A stretch of 64,000 nucleotides of DNA from Mikania micrantha (GCA_009363875.1 CM018693.1:72772986-72836985); one strand, 5' to 3'; numbered from the stretch's first letter, positions 13,657 to 25,739 are shown. Notes: a model not told the origin generated them from the sequence alone. Translations and numbers: made by a program.

Positions 13657-14870
13657 CCGTGTAACAAGAATAGGTGATCCATCCTCACTGAGTTGAATCT
13701 GAAATCCCAGTTCTCCCCTTCATCATTCTGAATTAGTAGAGCCTTGTTTGTATTTGAAGAGCTGGCATGAGAAGGAGTCTCAATTGGTACTAATCTTCTT
13801 TCTGAATTAGCAGCAGATGATCTTTGACTCTCAAATGGATTCTGATTTATCATCTTCTTTGGCTTGTTACATTGTCTTGCAAAATGTCCTTTATCACCAC
13901 AGTTGTAGCAAGTAACTGAGGACTTGTCAAAACCAAACTTTGAATCCATGTTCAAGTTGATGTCCTTCCCAGTTCTTCTGACAAAATCTTTTCCTCTTCT
14001 GACAGCATTTGCAAGAGCCCACATGGTATCAATCCTTTCCATATCATCTGGATCAATCTGTGATTTATCATCTTTTTTGGCTTGTTACATTGTCTTTTGC
14101 TCTTTTGCTCTTCTGATTTGCCCAGCTAACAACCCATCATAAGAACTAACAAGTGTAGACAAGAGACTCATATGCTGTTTAGCAACCTCTACTGTCACTT
14201 CATCAAAATTTTCTGTCTTCAAGTTGATGACAGAATGACTATCCTCTGAACGAGAGGTAGAGGTAGCAGCAGACTGACTGAAGTGTGCATGACTTGAAAC
14301 AAGAGCCTCTTTGGTCTGTGAAAAAAAGCTGTCTTCAAAGGTGGATGTGAAGAATTCTTTTGCACTGTAGGAGTTGAGTAATAGATGGAAGGATCTTGAA
14401 CTTGTGCCACTCTCTTGGCTTTCCACTTGCTCTCTGTCTCTTGTTCCTTCTGCTTTTGAATAAAGTCACTGATATCCATAGAGGAAAGCATCTCACTCTG
14501 CTTTAATACCATCAAAAATGATTCCCACTTTGAAGGTAAAGCATCTGCTAGACACTGAATCTTCTCTTGAGTAGTTGTCTTGACTGGATGGTGGAAAAGT
14601 TCACTTAGAAGGTGATAGAATCTAGCAATCAGATCATCCAAGGACTCGTTTCCCACGTACATAAAAATTTTGAACTCTTTCTTCAAAGCCTTAGACTTAA
14701 TGCTCTTCAGTTCATCATTCCCTTCATATCTCTGTTGTAAAAGCATCCCATAGTGATTTGGAAGAAGTGAACAGTCTGAAGTGATGAAATATATCAGTAG
14801 AAATGGACTGAGACAGGATTGCATAGGCCTTCTTCTCAAAATCATATAACTTTCTTTGAGGCTCAGTCAT
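13657..14870 (-). pseudogene. Array monomer M12 (type A)
   Basis: Near-identical to M10, 1,214 bp. M10-M11 and M12 onward therefore continue the recent dimer amplification. Confidence 0.87.
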
Positions 14871-16083
14871 CCGTGTAACAAGCATAGGTGATCCATCCTC
14901 ACTGAGTTGAATCTGAAATCCCAGTTCTCCCCTTCATCATTCTGAATTAGTAGAGCCTTGTTTGTATTTGAAGAGCTGGCATGAGAAGGAGTCTCAATTG
15001 GTACTAATCTTCTTTCTCGATTAGCAGCAGATGATCTTTGACTCTCAAATGGATTCTGATTTGTCATCTTCTTTGGCTTGTTACATTGTCTTGCAAAATG
15101 TCCTTTATCACCAAAGTTGTAGCAAGTAACTGAGGACTTGTCAAAACCAAACTTTGAATCCATGTTCGAGTTGATGTCCTTCCCAGTTCTTCTGACAAAA
15201 TCTTTTGCTCTTCTGACGGCACTTGCAAGAGCCCACATGGTATCAATCCTTTCCATATCATCTGGATCAATCTGTGATTTATCATCTTCTTTGGCTTGTT
15301 ACATTGTCTTTTGCTCTTTTGCTCTTCCGATTTGCCCAGCTAACGACCCATCATAAGAACTAACAAGTGTAGACAAGAGACCCATATGCTCTTTAGCAAC
15401 CTCTACTGTCACTTCATCAAAATTTTCTGTGTTCAAGTTGATGACAGAATGACTATCCTCCGAACGAGAGGTAGAGGTAGCAGCAGACTGACTGAAGTGT
15501 ACATGACTTGAAACAAGAGCCTCTTTGGTCTTTGAAAAAAAGCTGCCTTCAAAGGTGCATGTGAAGAATTCTTTTGCAGTGTAGGAGTTGTGTAATAGAT
15601 GGGAGGATGTTGAACTTGTGCCACTATCTTGGCTTTCCACTTGTTCTCTATCTCTTGTTCCTTCTGCTTTTGAATAAATTCACTGATATCCATAGAGGAA
15701 AGCATCTCACTCTGCTTTAATAACATAAAAATGATTCCCACTTTGAAGGTAAAGCATCTGCTAGACACTGAATCTTCTCTTGAGTAGTTGTCTTGACTTG
15801 ATGGTGGAAAAGTTCATTTAGAAGGTGATAGAATCTAGCAATCAGATCATCCAAGGACTCGTTTCCCACGTACATAAAAATTTTGAACTCTTTCTTCAAA
15901 GCCTTAGACTTAATGCTCTTCAATTCATCATTCCCTTCATATCTCTGTTGTAAAAGCATCCCATAGTGATTTGGAAGAAGTGAACAGTCTGAAGTGATGA
16001 AATATATCAGTAGAAATGGACTGAGACAGGATTGCATAGGCCTTCTTCTCAAAATCATATAACTTTCTTTGAGGCTCAGTCAT
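14871..16083 (-). pseudogene. Array monomer M13 (B'/A chimera)
   Basis: Phe knuckle and a B-like middle with a 7-T run and private changes (SSHLLHNSYTAKEFF). The N-terminal gag part is type A (RYEGNDELKSIKSK). Confidence 0.85.
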
Positions 16084-17295
16084 CCGTGTAACAAGCATAG
16101 GTGATCCATCCTCACTGAGTTGAATCTGAAATCCCAGTTCTCCCCTTCATCATTCTGAATTAGTAGAGCCTTGTTTGTATTTGAAGAGCTGGCATGAGAA
16201 GGAGTCTCAATTGGTACTAATCTTCTTTCTCGATTAGCAGCAGATGATCTTTGACTCTCAAATGGATTCTGATTTGTCATCTTCTTTGGCTTGTTACATT
16301 GTCTTGCAAAATGTCCTTTATCACCAAAGTTGTAGCAAGTAACTGAGGACTTGTCAAAACCAAACTTTGAATCCATGTTCGAGTTGATGTCCTTCCCAGT
16401 TCTTCTGACAAAATCTTTTGCTCTTCTGACGGCACTTGCAAGAGCCCACATGGTATCAATCCTTTCCATATCATCTGGATCAATCTGTGATTTATCATCT
16501 TCTTTGGCTTGTTACATTGTCTTTTGCTCTTTTGCTCTTCCGATTTGCCCAGCTAACGACCCATCATAAGAACTAACAAGTGTAGACAAGAGACCCATAT
16601 GCTCTTTAGCAACCTCTACTGTCACTTCATCAAAATTTTCTGTGTTCAAGTTGATGACAGAATGACTATCCTCGAACGAGAGGTAGAGGTAGCAGCAGAC
16701 TGACTGAAGTGTACATGACTTGAAACAAGAGCCTCTTTGGTCTTTGAAAAAAAGCTGCCTTCAAATGTGCATGTGAAGAATTCTTTTGCACTGTAGGAGT
16801 TGTGTAATAGATGGGAGGATGTTGAACTTTTGCTACTATCTTGGCTTTCCACTTGTTCTCTATCTCTTGTTCCTTCTGCTTTTGAATAAATTCACTGATA
16901 TCCATAGAGGAAAGCATCTCACTCTGCTTTAATAACATAAAAATGATTCCCACTTTGAAGGTTAAGCATCTGCTAGACACTGAATCTTCTCTTGAGTAGT
17001 AGTCTTGACTTGATGGTGGAAAAGTTCACTTAGAAGGTGATAGAATCTAGCAATCAGATCATCCAAGGACTCGTTTCCCACGTACATAAAAATTTTGAAC
17101 TCTTTCTTCAAAGCCTTAGACTTAATGCTCTTCAATTCATCATTCCCTTCATATCTCTGTTGTAAAAGCATCCCATAGTGATTTGGAAGAAGTGAACAGT
17201 CTGAAGTGATGAAATATATCAGTAGAAATGGACTGAGACAGGATTGCATAGGCCTTCTTCTCAAAATCATATAACTTTCTTTGAGGCTCAGTCAT
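16084..17295 (-). pseudogene. Array monomer M14 (B'/A chimera, sister of M13)
   Basis: Same mosaic as M13 with a further one-base deletion near 16674. The adjacent sister pair breaks the A/B alternation and indicates a single-monomer duplication. Confidence 0.85.
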
Positions 17296-18504
17296 CCGTG
17301 TAACAAGCATAGGTGATCCATCCTCACTGAGTTGAATCTGAAATCCCAGTTCTCCCCTTCATCATTCTGAATTAGTAGAGCCTTGCTTGTATTTGAAGAG
17401 CTGGCATGAGAAGGAGTCTCAATTGGTACTAATCTTCTTTCTCGATTAGCAGCAGATGATCTTTGACTCTCAAATGGATTCTGATTTGTCATCTTCTTTG
17501 GCTTGTTACATTGTCTTGCAAAATGTCCTTTATCACCAAAGTTGTAGCAAGTAACTGAGGACTTGTCAAAACCAAACTTTGAATCCATGTTCGAGTTGAT
17601 GTCCTTCCCAGTTCTTCTGACAAAATCTTTTGCTCTTCTGACGGCACTTGCAAGAGCCCACATGGTATCAATCCTTTCCATATCATCTGGATCAATCTGT
17701 GATTTATCATCTTCTTTGGCTTGTTACATTGTCTTTTGCTCTTTTGCTCTTCCGATTTGCCCAGCTAACAACCCATCATAAGAACTAACAAGTGTAGACA
17801 AGAGACCCATATGCTCTTTAGCAACCTCTACTGTCACTTCATCAAAATTTTCTATGTTCAAGTTGATGACAGAATGACTATCCTCTGAACGAGAGGTAGA
17901 GGTAGCAATAGACTGACTGAAGTGTGCATGACTTGAAACAAGAGCCTTTTTGGTCTTTGAAAAAAGCTGTCTTCAAAGGTGCATGTGAAGAATTCTTTTG
18001 CACTGTAGTCGTTGAGTAATAGATGGAAGGATGTTGAACTTGTGCCACTATCTTGGCTTTCCACTTGTTCTCTATCTCTTGTTCCTTCTGCTTTCGAATA
18101 AAGTCACTGATATCCATAGAGGAAAGCATCTCACTCTGCTTTAATACCATAAAAAATGATTCCCACTTTGAAGGTAAAGAATCTGCTACACACTGAATCT
18201 TCTCTTGAGTAGTTGTCTTCACTTGATGGTTGAAAAGTTCACTTAGAAGGTGATACAATCTAGCAATCAAATCATCCAAGGACTCGTTTCCCACGTACAT
18301 AAAAATTTTGAACTCTTTATTCAAAGCCTTAAACTTAATGCTCTTCAGTGCATCATTCCCTTCATATCTCTCTTGTAAAAGCATCCCATAGTGATTTGGA
18401 AGAAGTGAACTGTCTGACGTGATGAAATATATCAGTAGAAATGGACTGAGACAGGATTGCATAGGCCTTTTTCTCAAAATCATATAACTTTCTTTAAGGC
18501 CCAG
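17296..18504 (-). pseudogene. Array monomer M15 (type B)
   Basis: Phe knuckle, 6-T run, TAA at the gag start. Its upper boundary carries the 17-bp deletion that removes the Met codon seen at every other junction. Confidence 0.83.
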
Positions 18505-19705
18505 ATAGGTGATCCATCCTCACTGAGTTGAATCTGAAATCCCAGTTCTCCCCTTCATCATTCTGAATTAGTAGAGCCTTGTTTGTATTTGAAGAGCTGG
18601 CATGAGAAGGAGTCTCAATTGGTACTAATCTTCTTTCTGAATTAGCAGCAGATGATCTTTGACTCTCAAATGGATTCTGATTTATCATCTTCTTTGGCTT
18701 GTTACATTGTCTTGCAAAATGTCCTTTATTACCACAGTTGTAGCAAGTAACTGAGGACTTGTCAAAACCAAACTTTGAATCCATGTTCAAGTTGATGTCC
18801 TTCCCAGTTCTTCTGACAAAATCTTTACCTCTTCTGACAGCACTTGCAAGAGCCCACTTGGTATCAATCCTTTCCATATCATCTGGATCAATCTGTGATT
18901 TATCATCTTTTTTGGTTTGTTACATTGTCTTTTGCTCTTTTGCTCTTCTGATTTGCCCAGCTAACAACCCATCATAAGAACTAACAAGTGTAGACAAGAG
19001 ACTCATATGCTGTTTAGCAACCTCTACTGTCACTTCATCAAAATTTTCTGTCTTCAAGTTGATGACAGAATGACTATCCTCTGAACGAGAGGTAGAGGTA
19101 GCAGCAGACTGACTGAAGTGTGCATGACTTGAAACAAGAGCCTCTTTGGTCTGTGAAAAAAAGCTGTCTTCAAAGGTGGATGTGAAGAATTCTTTTGCGC
19201 TGTAGGAGTTGAGTAATAGATGGAAGGATCTTGAACTTGTGCCACTCTCTTGGCTTTCCACTTGTTCTCTGTCTCTTGTTCCTTCTGCTTTTGAATAAAG
19301 TCACTGATATCCATAGAGGAAAGCATCTCACTCTGCTTTAATAACATAAAAAATGATTCCCACTTTGAAGGTAAAGCATCTGCTAGATACTGAATCTTCT
19401 CTTGAGTAGTTGTCTTGACTTGATGGTGGAAAAGTTCACTTAGAAGGTGATAGAATGTAGCAATCAGATCATCCAAGGACTCGTTTCCCACGTACATAAA
19501 AATTTTGAACTCTTTCTTCAAAGCCTTAGACTTAATGCTCTTCAGTTCATCATTCCCTTCATATCTCTGTTGTAAAAGCATCCCATAGTGATTTGGAAGA
19601 AGTGAACAGTCTGAAGTGATGAAATATATCAGTAGAAATGGACTGAGACAGGATTGCATAGGCCTTCTTCTCAAAATCATATAACTTTCTTTGAGGCTCA
19701 GTCAT
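18505..19705 (-). pseudogene. Array monomer M16 (type A)
   Basis: Knuckle reads CYNCGNKGHFARQC, ligands intact. Shares private variants with M3. Confidence 0.83.
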
Positions 19706-20918
19706 CCGTGTAACAAGCATAGGTGATCCATCCTCACTGAGTTGAATCTGAAATCCCAGTTCTCCCCTTCATCATTCTGAATTAGTAGAGCCTTGCTTGT
19801 ATTTGAAGAGCTGGCATGAGAAGGAGTCTCAATTGGTACTAATCTTCTTTCTCGATTAGCAGCAGATGATCTTTGACTCTCAAATGGATTCTGATTTGTC
19901 ATCTTCTTTGGCTTGTTACATTGTCTTGCAAAATGTCCTTTATCACCAAAGTTGTAGCAAGTAACTGAGGACTTGTCAAAACCAAACTTTGAATCCATGT
20001 TCGAGTTGATGTCCTTCCCAGTTCTTCTGACAAAATCTTTTGGTCTTCTGACGGCACTGGCAAGTGCCCACATGGTATCAATCCTTTCCATATCATCTGG
20101 ATCAATCTGTGATTTATCATCTACTTTGGCTTGTTACATTGTCTTTTGTTCTTTTGCTCTTCCGATTTGCCCAGCTAACAACCCATCATAAGAACTAACA
20201 AGTGTAGACAAGAGACCCATATGCTCTTTAGCAACCTCTATTGTCACTTCATCAAAATTTTCTGTGTTCAAGTTGATGACAGAATGACTATCCTCTGAAC
20301 GAGAGGTAGAGGTAGCAGTAGACTGACTGAAGTGTGCATGACTTGAAACAAGAGCCTCTTTGGTCTTTGAAAAAAGCTGTCTTCAAAGGTGCATGTGAAG
20401 AATTGTTTTGCACTGTAGGAGTTGAGTAATAGATGGAAGGATGTTGAACTTGTGCCACTATCTTGGCTTTCCACTTGTTCTCTATCTCTTGTTCCTTCTG
20501 CTTTTGAATAAAGTCACTGATATCCATAGAGGAAAGCATCTCACTCTACTTTAATACCATAAAAAATGATTCCCACTTTGAAGGTAAAGAATCTGCTACA
20601 CACTGAATCTTCTCTTGAGTAGTTGTCTTGACTTGATGGTTGAAAAGTTCACTTAGAAGGTGATAGAATCTAGCAATCAAATCATCCAAGGACTCGTTTC
20701 CCACGTACATAAAAATTTTGAGCTCTTTATTCAAAGCCTTAAACTTAATGCTCTTCAGTGCATCATTCCCTTCATATCTATCTTGTAAAAGCATCCCATA
20801 GTGATTTGGAAGAAGTGAACTGTCTGACGTGATGAAATATATCAGTAGAAATGGACTGAGACAGGATTGCATAGGCCTTTTTCTCAAAATCATATAACTT
20901 TCTTTAAGGCCCAGTCAT
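19706..20918 (-). pseudogene. Array monomer M17 (type B)
   Basis: Phe knuckle. Carries VRRPKDF like M4 and the Gln-to-TAG change of M9 and M11 (near 20546). Confidence 0.83.
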
Positions 20919-22132
20919 CCGTGTAACAAAAATAGGTGATCCATCCTCACTGAGTTGAATCTGAAATCCCAGTTCTCCCCTTCATCATTCTGAATTAGTA
21001 GAGCCTTGTTTGTATTTAATGAGCTGGCATGAGAAGGTGTCACAATTGGTACTAATCTTCTTTCTGAATTAGCAGCAGATGATCTTTGACTCTCAAATGG
21101 ATGCTGATTTATCATCTTCTTTGGCTTGTTACATTGTCTTGCAAAATGTCCTTTATCACCACAGTTGTAGCAAGTAACTGAGGACTTGTCAAAACCAAAC
21201 TTTGAATCCATGTTCAAGTTGATGTCCTTCCCAGTTCTTCTGACAAAATCTTTTACTCTTCTGACGGCACTTGCAAGAGTCCAAATGGTATCAATCCTTT
21301 CCATATCATCTGGATCAATATGTGATTTATCATCTTCTTTGGCTTGTTAGATTGTCTTTTGCTGTTTTGCTCTTCCGATTTGCCCAGCTAACAACCCATC
21401 ATAAGAACTAACAAGTATAGACAAGAGACGCAAATACTCTTTAGCAACCTCTACTGTCACTTCATCAAAATTTTCTGTCTTCAAGTTGATGACAGAATGA
21501 CTATCCTCTGAACGAGAGGTAGAGGTAGCAGTAGACTGACTGAAGTGTGCATGACTTGAAACAAGAGACTCTTTGGTCTGTGAAAAAAAGTTGTCTTCAA
21601 AGGTGGATGTGAAGAATTCTTTTGCACTGTAGGAGTTGAGTAATAGATGGAAGGATCTTGAACTTGTGCCACTCTCTTGGCTTTCCACCTGTTCTCTGTC
21701 TCTTGTTCCTTCTACTTTTGAATAAAGTCACTGATATCCATAGAGGAAAGCATCTCACTCTGCTTTAATACCATAAAAAATGATTCCCACTTTGAAGGTA
21801 AAGCATCTGCTAGACACTGAATCTTCTCTTGAGTAGTTGTCTTGACTGGATGGTGGAAAAGTTCACTTAGAAGGTGATAGAATCTAGCAATCAGATCATC
21901 CAAGGACTCGTTTCCCACGTACATAAAAATTTTGAACTCTTTCTTCAAAGCCTTAGACTTAATGCTCTTCAGTTCATCATTCCCTTCATATCTTTGTTGT
22001 AAAAGCATCCCATAGTGATTTGGAAGAAGTGAACAGTCTGAAGTGATGAAATATGTCATTAGAAATGGACTGAGACAGGATTGCATAGGCCTTCTTCTCA
22101 AAATCATATAACTTTCTTTGAGGGTCAGTCAT
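20919..22132 (-). pseudogene. Array monomer M18 (type A)
   Basis: Intact knuckle. Shares VRRVKDF, TKESLVSS and the CTACTTTTG stretch with M5, but keeps a type-A N-terminal part. Confidence 0.83.
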
Positions 22133-22623
22133 CCGTGTAACAAGCATAGGTGATCCATCCTCACTGAGTTGAATCTGAAATCCCAGTTCTCCCCTTCATC
22201 ATTCTGAATTAGTAGAGCCTTGTTTGTATTTGAAGAGCTGGCATGAGAAGGAGTCTCAATTGGTACTAATCTTCTTTCTCGATTAGCAGCAGATGATCTT
22301 TGACTCTCAAATGGATTCTGATTTGTCATCTTTTTTGGCTTGTTACATTGTCTTGCAAAATGTCCTTTATCACCAAAGTTGTAGCAAGTAACTGAGAACT
22401 TGTCATAACCAAACTTTGAATCCATGTTCGAGTTGATGTCCTTCCCAGTTCTTCTGACAAAATCTTTTGCTCTTCTGACGGCACTTGCAAGAGCCCACAT
22501 GGTATCAATCCTTTCCATATCATCTGGATCAATCTGTGATTTATCATCTTCTTTGGCTTGTTACATTGTCTTTTGCTCTTTTGCTCTTTCGATTTGCCCA
22601 GCTAACAACCCATCATAAGAACT
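22133..22623 (-). pseudogene. Array monomer M19 (partial, Phe knuckle)
   Basis: Contains the knuckle region with Phe at the second Cys position. It ends abruptly at about 22623, within the middle part, where gypsy gag sequence takes over. Confidence 0.83.
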
Positions 22624-23477
22624 ACAACCTTGGCTGAGTCAGTCTCTTTCTTGAAATACCCCGCAGCAACCATCATATCTGTCAGAGATGCTGACAGAGT
22701 AACAGCCAATTCCATGGAAGTAGGGTGGGCAGAAATCACATGCCCCTGAATGCAAGACTGCAGTCCCCCGACATACCGTTCGATTCTCTTCTCCAGTGTT
22801 GGCACCACATCTGGTTCCAGTGTAGCAAGCTCATGAAATCGGGTGGCGTAGGCCAGATGCCCAGAGCCAACCATGACTAGGTTGAGTAGTTCAGTCTCAA
22901 CCTTCTTCAATTCATTTCTTGGGCAAAACTCTACCCTAAGCATCGCCTGGAAGTCATCCCAAGGCATAGACTGGGCCTCATCCCGGCCCCTGATCTGAAC
23001 CTGAGCGTTCCACCAAGTTAACGCTCTCTTGTGAAATGAACCCGCAGCATACTTGACCTTGTTTTGCTCAGGACAGCCACTGATGTGGAGAGTAGTTTCC
23101 ATTTTTTCGATCCACTGGATAAATCCAACGGCTCCTTCACTGCCACTGAAACTGGGTGGCTTGCAACCTGCAAAGTTCCTGTAGGCGTAGTCCTGTTGCT
23201 GACGGGTGTTACCGCTGCCCTTTCCAGATGAGTTGGCCACATTGTTGCTATTGTTGTTCTTGATCCTGTTCATCATCTCAGGAATCACCTCTCTCAGTTG
23301 ACTGGTCAGCAGAGTGGCCAGTGCTATGGTTGTCGGATCCAACTGAAGAACAGTTGGCGGCGATGGAGGAGGTGGAGGTGGTGGTGTAGGAGAGTCAGGC
23401 GGTGTCGGTGTAGATGAGTGAGGAGCAGAGTCCTGTGGTGGTGGCAGTAAAGCAGGTGGTTGTCTTCTCGGCGGCAT
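22602..23477 (-). pseudogene. gag: Ty3/gypsy Gag, C-terminally truncated (element E)
   Basis: An unrelated, gypsy-type Gag. From the N-terminus: MPPRR, a proline-rich stretch of about 45 residues (PTPPPPPPPSPP), then the Retrotrans_gag domain (about residues 90-265) with the family markers FSGSEGA, ALTWWNAQ and EFCPRNELKK. I prefer the Met at 23477 because element A also begins MPPRR; an in-frame Met lies three codons earlier at 23486. The gypsy sequence stops near residue 285 (about 22624), and the last few codons before the stop at 22602 are array sequence in a foreign frame. No knuckle, protease or polymerase follows, so this is a 5' fragment of an element. Its primer site and LTR lie just upstream on the minus strand. 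Confidence 0.9.
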
Positions 23478-23653
23478 TCTGATCATAACCGAAAAGAAAA
23501 TCGGTTAGTGTAGTGATCAGATGCAGAAGACACATGCAAATAGAATCCTATGTCACATGAACTCTATATGAGGGTCCCTAGGTTATAGTCTAGGCCAAAC
23601 CGTTTAAGTAATATGACCTATATTTCTCTATAACCATGGATCTGATACCAATC
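23478..23653 (-). other. Leader of element E with initiator-Met tRNA primer site
   Basis: Short untranslated leader between LTR and gag. Three bases after the LTR the minus strand reads TGGTATCAGATCC (23638-23650), which matches the usual plant initiator-Met primer site except for one base (T where A and B have G). This fixes the element's orientation and marks the LTR as a 5' LTR. Confidence 0.85.
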
Positions 23654-24011
23654 TGTCACACCCCGAGCCGGCGGGAACGGATCGGGTTTTCCCGTCGGGC
23701 GGAAGGTTCCCGGGGCGCGATATCTTGAGTGATAATCAAATGATCAGATTGTTTACATAGCACATGATAAATAAATGAGAAATGCTAACACATCCATGAT
23801 ATAGAATTACAAGATTAAATTACAATGTATCGTTCATAATTTAACCAAGTAAATCTATCAAAAGAATCAATGAACTATATCTTGTATATGTACAAGATAT
23901 ACAAAAGATGATTCATTGTTTTTGTCATCAAAAGCATGCAACACAAAATGAAGCTAGGTCTTCTAAAAATCCACTAGCTTAGTCCATGCTTATAAGTAGC
24001 TACACATGTTC

Positions 24012-24066
24012 ATCACCTGAGAAAAGATGCATTTAAACAAAGTCAACACTAGGTTGGTGAGTTCAT
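24012..24066 (-). promoter_or_regulatory. LTR 3' hairpin/CAGGT block, element E
   Basis: Sense: CTCACCAACC, GTTGAC, then TTTCTCAGGTGATG. This is a diverged copy of the block that is clearest in element A; the palindromic stem is degraded here. Confidence 0.6.
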
Positions 24067-24196
24067 AAGTATGTTAATTGAAAACTTTGATTCATTCACG
24101 TGCACATTCACAATGTTAATACTGTTACTTGTAAGTTGTTTGTTACACCTGTTCTCCCAATGGCTCCTCAATAGTTATCTTCACAAGTACGATATT

Positions 24197-24279
24197 ATCC
24201 TAGTAGAGATGCTTATATATAGGGCATATGTAAGGGAACTAAGCCCTAGCCAACATCCCACCACATCACTACTAGAACT
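24197..24279 (-). ncRNA. Candidate conserved stem-loop, site 1
   Basis: Sense arms CTAGTAGTGATG and CATCTCTACTAG pair with one mismatch, with extra wobble pairs outside. Inside lie GTGGTGGG, a small inner stem (AGGG/CCCT) and TATGCCCTATATATAAG. In this LTR it lies in the 3' half. Confidence 0.55.
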
Positions 24280-25739
24280 CCACACTACTTGCAATACAAC
24301 TATTGATTTCCATTCCCATTCCACATGTTTGTCGCATTGTTGATCACCTGTGATATCATGAATAGAATAATATGATGATAGCGTTGTAGTTATCAAACCG
24401 AAGTATTGATAACCATTATATGTAGTAAGGATATTAGATTTACTTAATCTGTTCCTTGTATTATTCTATTGTCTGTGTGTTAACTGTTGTTTCACTTTTA
24501 ATTATTAAAAGTGTTAGTTAACTGTTTGTCATTTGTTCTCAACTTGCTGTGCATAGAGCCTAAAAGGAATCCATTGCAATCCTCACGTAATCAGATTGCA
24601 ATGCATCCGATTTACCTCTATCACCGTGTGTTCCCATTGCCTTCATCGAAACTGTTACTAGTAATATGACATGATAGAAAATAAATTCCTCAGTCTACTA
24701 GTCCACAAGTAACGATGTGATGATGTACATCGATGCTGTTGCTGTTCTCCATGCGGGAATGTTCTCCGTGTGATTAACAAAGTTGCATAAGAACTTGTCT
24801 TATTACGTTATGTTAATCATGTGTGAATGATGTTGTTATCATGAAGTTACGTTATCATGATTATCATTCAATGTAATCCATATGTTCACCATGTAATCCT
24901 TAAGCCATAGTAAGAACAAGTCTTATTACCCTTAAGTGACGCAGGTGGTGGATACTCAATGCTCTATACTATAGAAGTTCTCATTGTTTGTTTGTGTATG
25001 AATTGTCTCAATGTTTGCTCATGTAGGAATAACTAAGTGGTTGTAAGATAAAATCTTACAATCATGTTATTCAAATGTGTTGATGATTATGAAATTACAT
25101 TATCATATTCATCTGAGTTTCCCTGTTATCTCATGATCATACAAGCATGCATACATCGATAAGCGATAATAAACAATTTAATATTATCTAAATCAAAGTA
25201 TAAATAACATGTTAAGCAAAACTTTTAAATAAATAAAAGTAAACATGTTTCTCAGCCCCGAGAGTTTAAAATCAGTAAAGATTAGAGAGAAAGGGGCATA
25301 TGAACTCACCTTGTTCTTGTAGGGTTGACTTAGCTTAAAAGAAGGATGCACGCGCTCTTGATTGAACTTGAGTTTGTTTTCACGATCCTGTATTGATTTC
25401 ATGTTGTTGTAATTCATAAGTATAATTCGTATGGATTTGTGCGCGTATATGTGTTAGCCATAAAAGTGGCTAACATTTGTAAGTCTCGGTCGTCATCCGG
25501 CCCTTGTTCAATCGTCGCATCTTTTGATAATACTTAGTCCAACTAGGTTAATATTAGTAGACTTGGTTATTGAGTTATATTCAACTTGCTTTATTTTCCT
25601 AACACTTAGGTTTTCGCATTAAAGATTCATAACCCTTGATATTTTTATAACTAAATCTTGTGTTATTATTTCATCCTTTTTAGTATTTAAGAATTTCTTT
25701 GAAGTGTTCCCCCTTACATTATTTTTTCATGTGTTTGTC

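Larger units (their letters stand above)
1..22623 (-). repeat. Macrosatellite of ~1,213-bp units derived from a Ty1/copia gag
   Basis: Eighteen complete head-to-tail units plus a partial one at each end; the array continues to the left of the window. Unit spacing, measured at the conserved N-terminal Met codon, is 1,212-1,214 bp except at one 17-bp deletion. On the minus strand each unit holds a copia Gag region (UBN2-type Gag followed by a CCHC knuckle, CYNCGDKGHFARQC), but no pol and no LTR. Lesions common to all units: a one-base frameshift after the SKSLWDA segment, a frame change near a T-run in the middle, and a TAA stop between the middle part and the knuckle part. Because the breaks are shared, the founder was a pseudogene before amplification. 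Two subtypes alternate. Type A has an intact knuckle, RYEGNDELKSIKSK and a 7-T run; type B has Phe for the second Cys, RYEGNDALKSIKFK, usually a 6-T run and a TAA near the start. No function is claimed. Confidence 0.93.

Noticed and set aside
1..22623. Array as a family of functional small Gag-like genes
   Set aside because: All units share frameshifts and a stop, and B units lack a zinc ligand; no single frame covers the gag.
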